64,000 nt of DNA from Micromonospora sp. FIMYZ51 (GTDB lineage: Bacteria; Actinomycetota; Actinomycetes; Mycobacteriales; Micromonosporaceae). The stretch covers positions 5,208,001 to 5,272,000 of the forward strand of contig NZ_CP134706.1 of assembly GCF_038246755.1 (NCBI RefSeq). The letters run 5' to 3'. Every line of letters starts with the position of its first letter. Position 1 is the stretch's first letter. Position numbers and translations under genes: made by a program. This document shows positions 63,968 through 64,000 of the stretch, piece by piece. A model generated the notes under the pieces. It saw only the letters and a program-made list of their open reading frames with translations, made no database searches and was not told where the DNA came from.

Positions 63968-64000
63968 ATGATCGAACTCCAGGCCCTGACCAGGCGGTAC
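63968..64000 (+). CDS. Start of an ABC transporter ATP-binding protein (runs off the window)
   Basis: ATG 63968 opens MIELQALTRRY, the usual beginning of an ABC ATPase domain; GAAGG precedes it by about 1-2 nt. Only 11 residues are in the window. Its divergent arrangement with a two-component system suggests a regulated efflux pump. Identification rests on the short N-terminus alone. Confidence 0.6.
   Translation, partial: MIELQALTRRY

Noticed and set aside
1..64000. tRNA, rRNA or riboswitch genes
   Set aside because: I looked for T-loop (GTTCGANTC) and anticodon-arm patterns and for common leader motifs and found none that fold convincingly; short stretches such as GTTCGAGCC at about 13880 lie inside coding sequence.

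Overview
The window is very GC-rich chromosomal DNA with strong G/C third-position bias, and it looks like a filamentous actinobacterium of the Micromonosporaceae (Micromonospora/Salinispora-like). The reasons are the actinobacterial division and cell wall (dcw) cluster with wag31/divIVA, sepF, ylmE and murT-gatD, the his order hisD-C-B-(small ORF)-H-priA-F, the trp genes without trpF, and short repeats and frequent leaderless starts of the type I associate with this family. The genus assignment is inference.

Layout. 1-11.0 kb: the 5' end of gltB, a GNAT gene, a flavin monooxygenase, lgt, the trpCBA operon (read right to left), then hisI-trpE with a trp-associated membrane gene. 11.1-17.6 kb: a MerR regulator, a drug-exporter-type ABC-2 operon ending in a TetR regulator with a perfect 40-bp palindrome in front of it, and a coupled pair of exporter-type ABC half-transporters. 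17.8-25.8 kb: a DinB/maleylpyruvate-isomerase-like gene, a class I terpene synthase, an acyl-CoA synthetase, an LtrA membrane protein, and a divergent MocR regulator/YczE membrane protein pair. 25.8-31.6 kb: the his operon, coupled by 4-nt overlaps at most hisD-to-hisH junctions. 31.7-38.5 kb: a LON-substrate-binding-domain protein, a membrane protein, a MinD/ParA-like ATPase with a Pro-rich repeat arm next to a membrane-anchored partner, then rluA-type synthase, lspA and a DksA/TraR-type zinc protein. 39.2-57.5 kb: the dcw cluster from mraZ down to divIVA. 57.9-60.5 kb: murT-gatD and a TVP38-type membrane protein, divergent from mraZ. 60.6-61.9 kb: a compact module with a small AlpA-like DNA-binding protein, a mini-GntR repressor and three tiny coupled genes. 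61.8-64 kb: a two-component system and the start of an ABC ATPase.

How it fits together. PriA in the his operon very likely also supplies the missing TrpF step for the trp genes. The dcw genes make peptidoglycan precursors and the divisome. MurT-GatD amidates lipid II, and repeats resembling MraZ-binding boxes lie on both sides of the mraZ/murT divergent region, suggesting joint control. murD is absent from its usual place between mraY and ftsW.

Two themes cut across the window. First, at least four genes (GNAT, the trp membrane protein, the 5' parts of ftsW and ftsI) read as if exactly one base were missing inside a G/C run, and the ftsL-like gene as if two were missing. The trpA-lgt and nucleotidyltransferase-hisI fused reading frames could have the same cause. 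Because ftsI and ftsL are essential, sequence error is the simplest explanation. Second, a short repeat sits at stop/start junctions of coupled genes (ABC pair, murG/murC, and a decayed copy forming the hisC tail), always where the downstream gene begins with (A/G)TGAGC. I consider that repeat and the 60.6-61.9 kb small-gene module the most interesting possibly undescribed elements.
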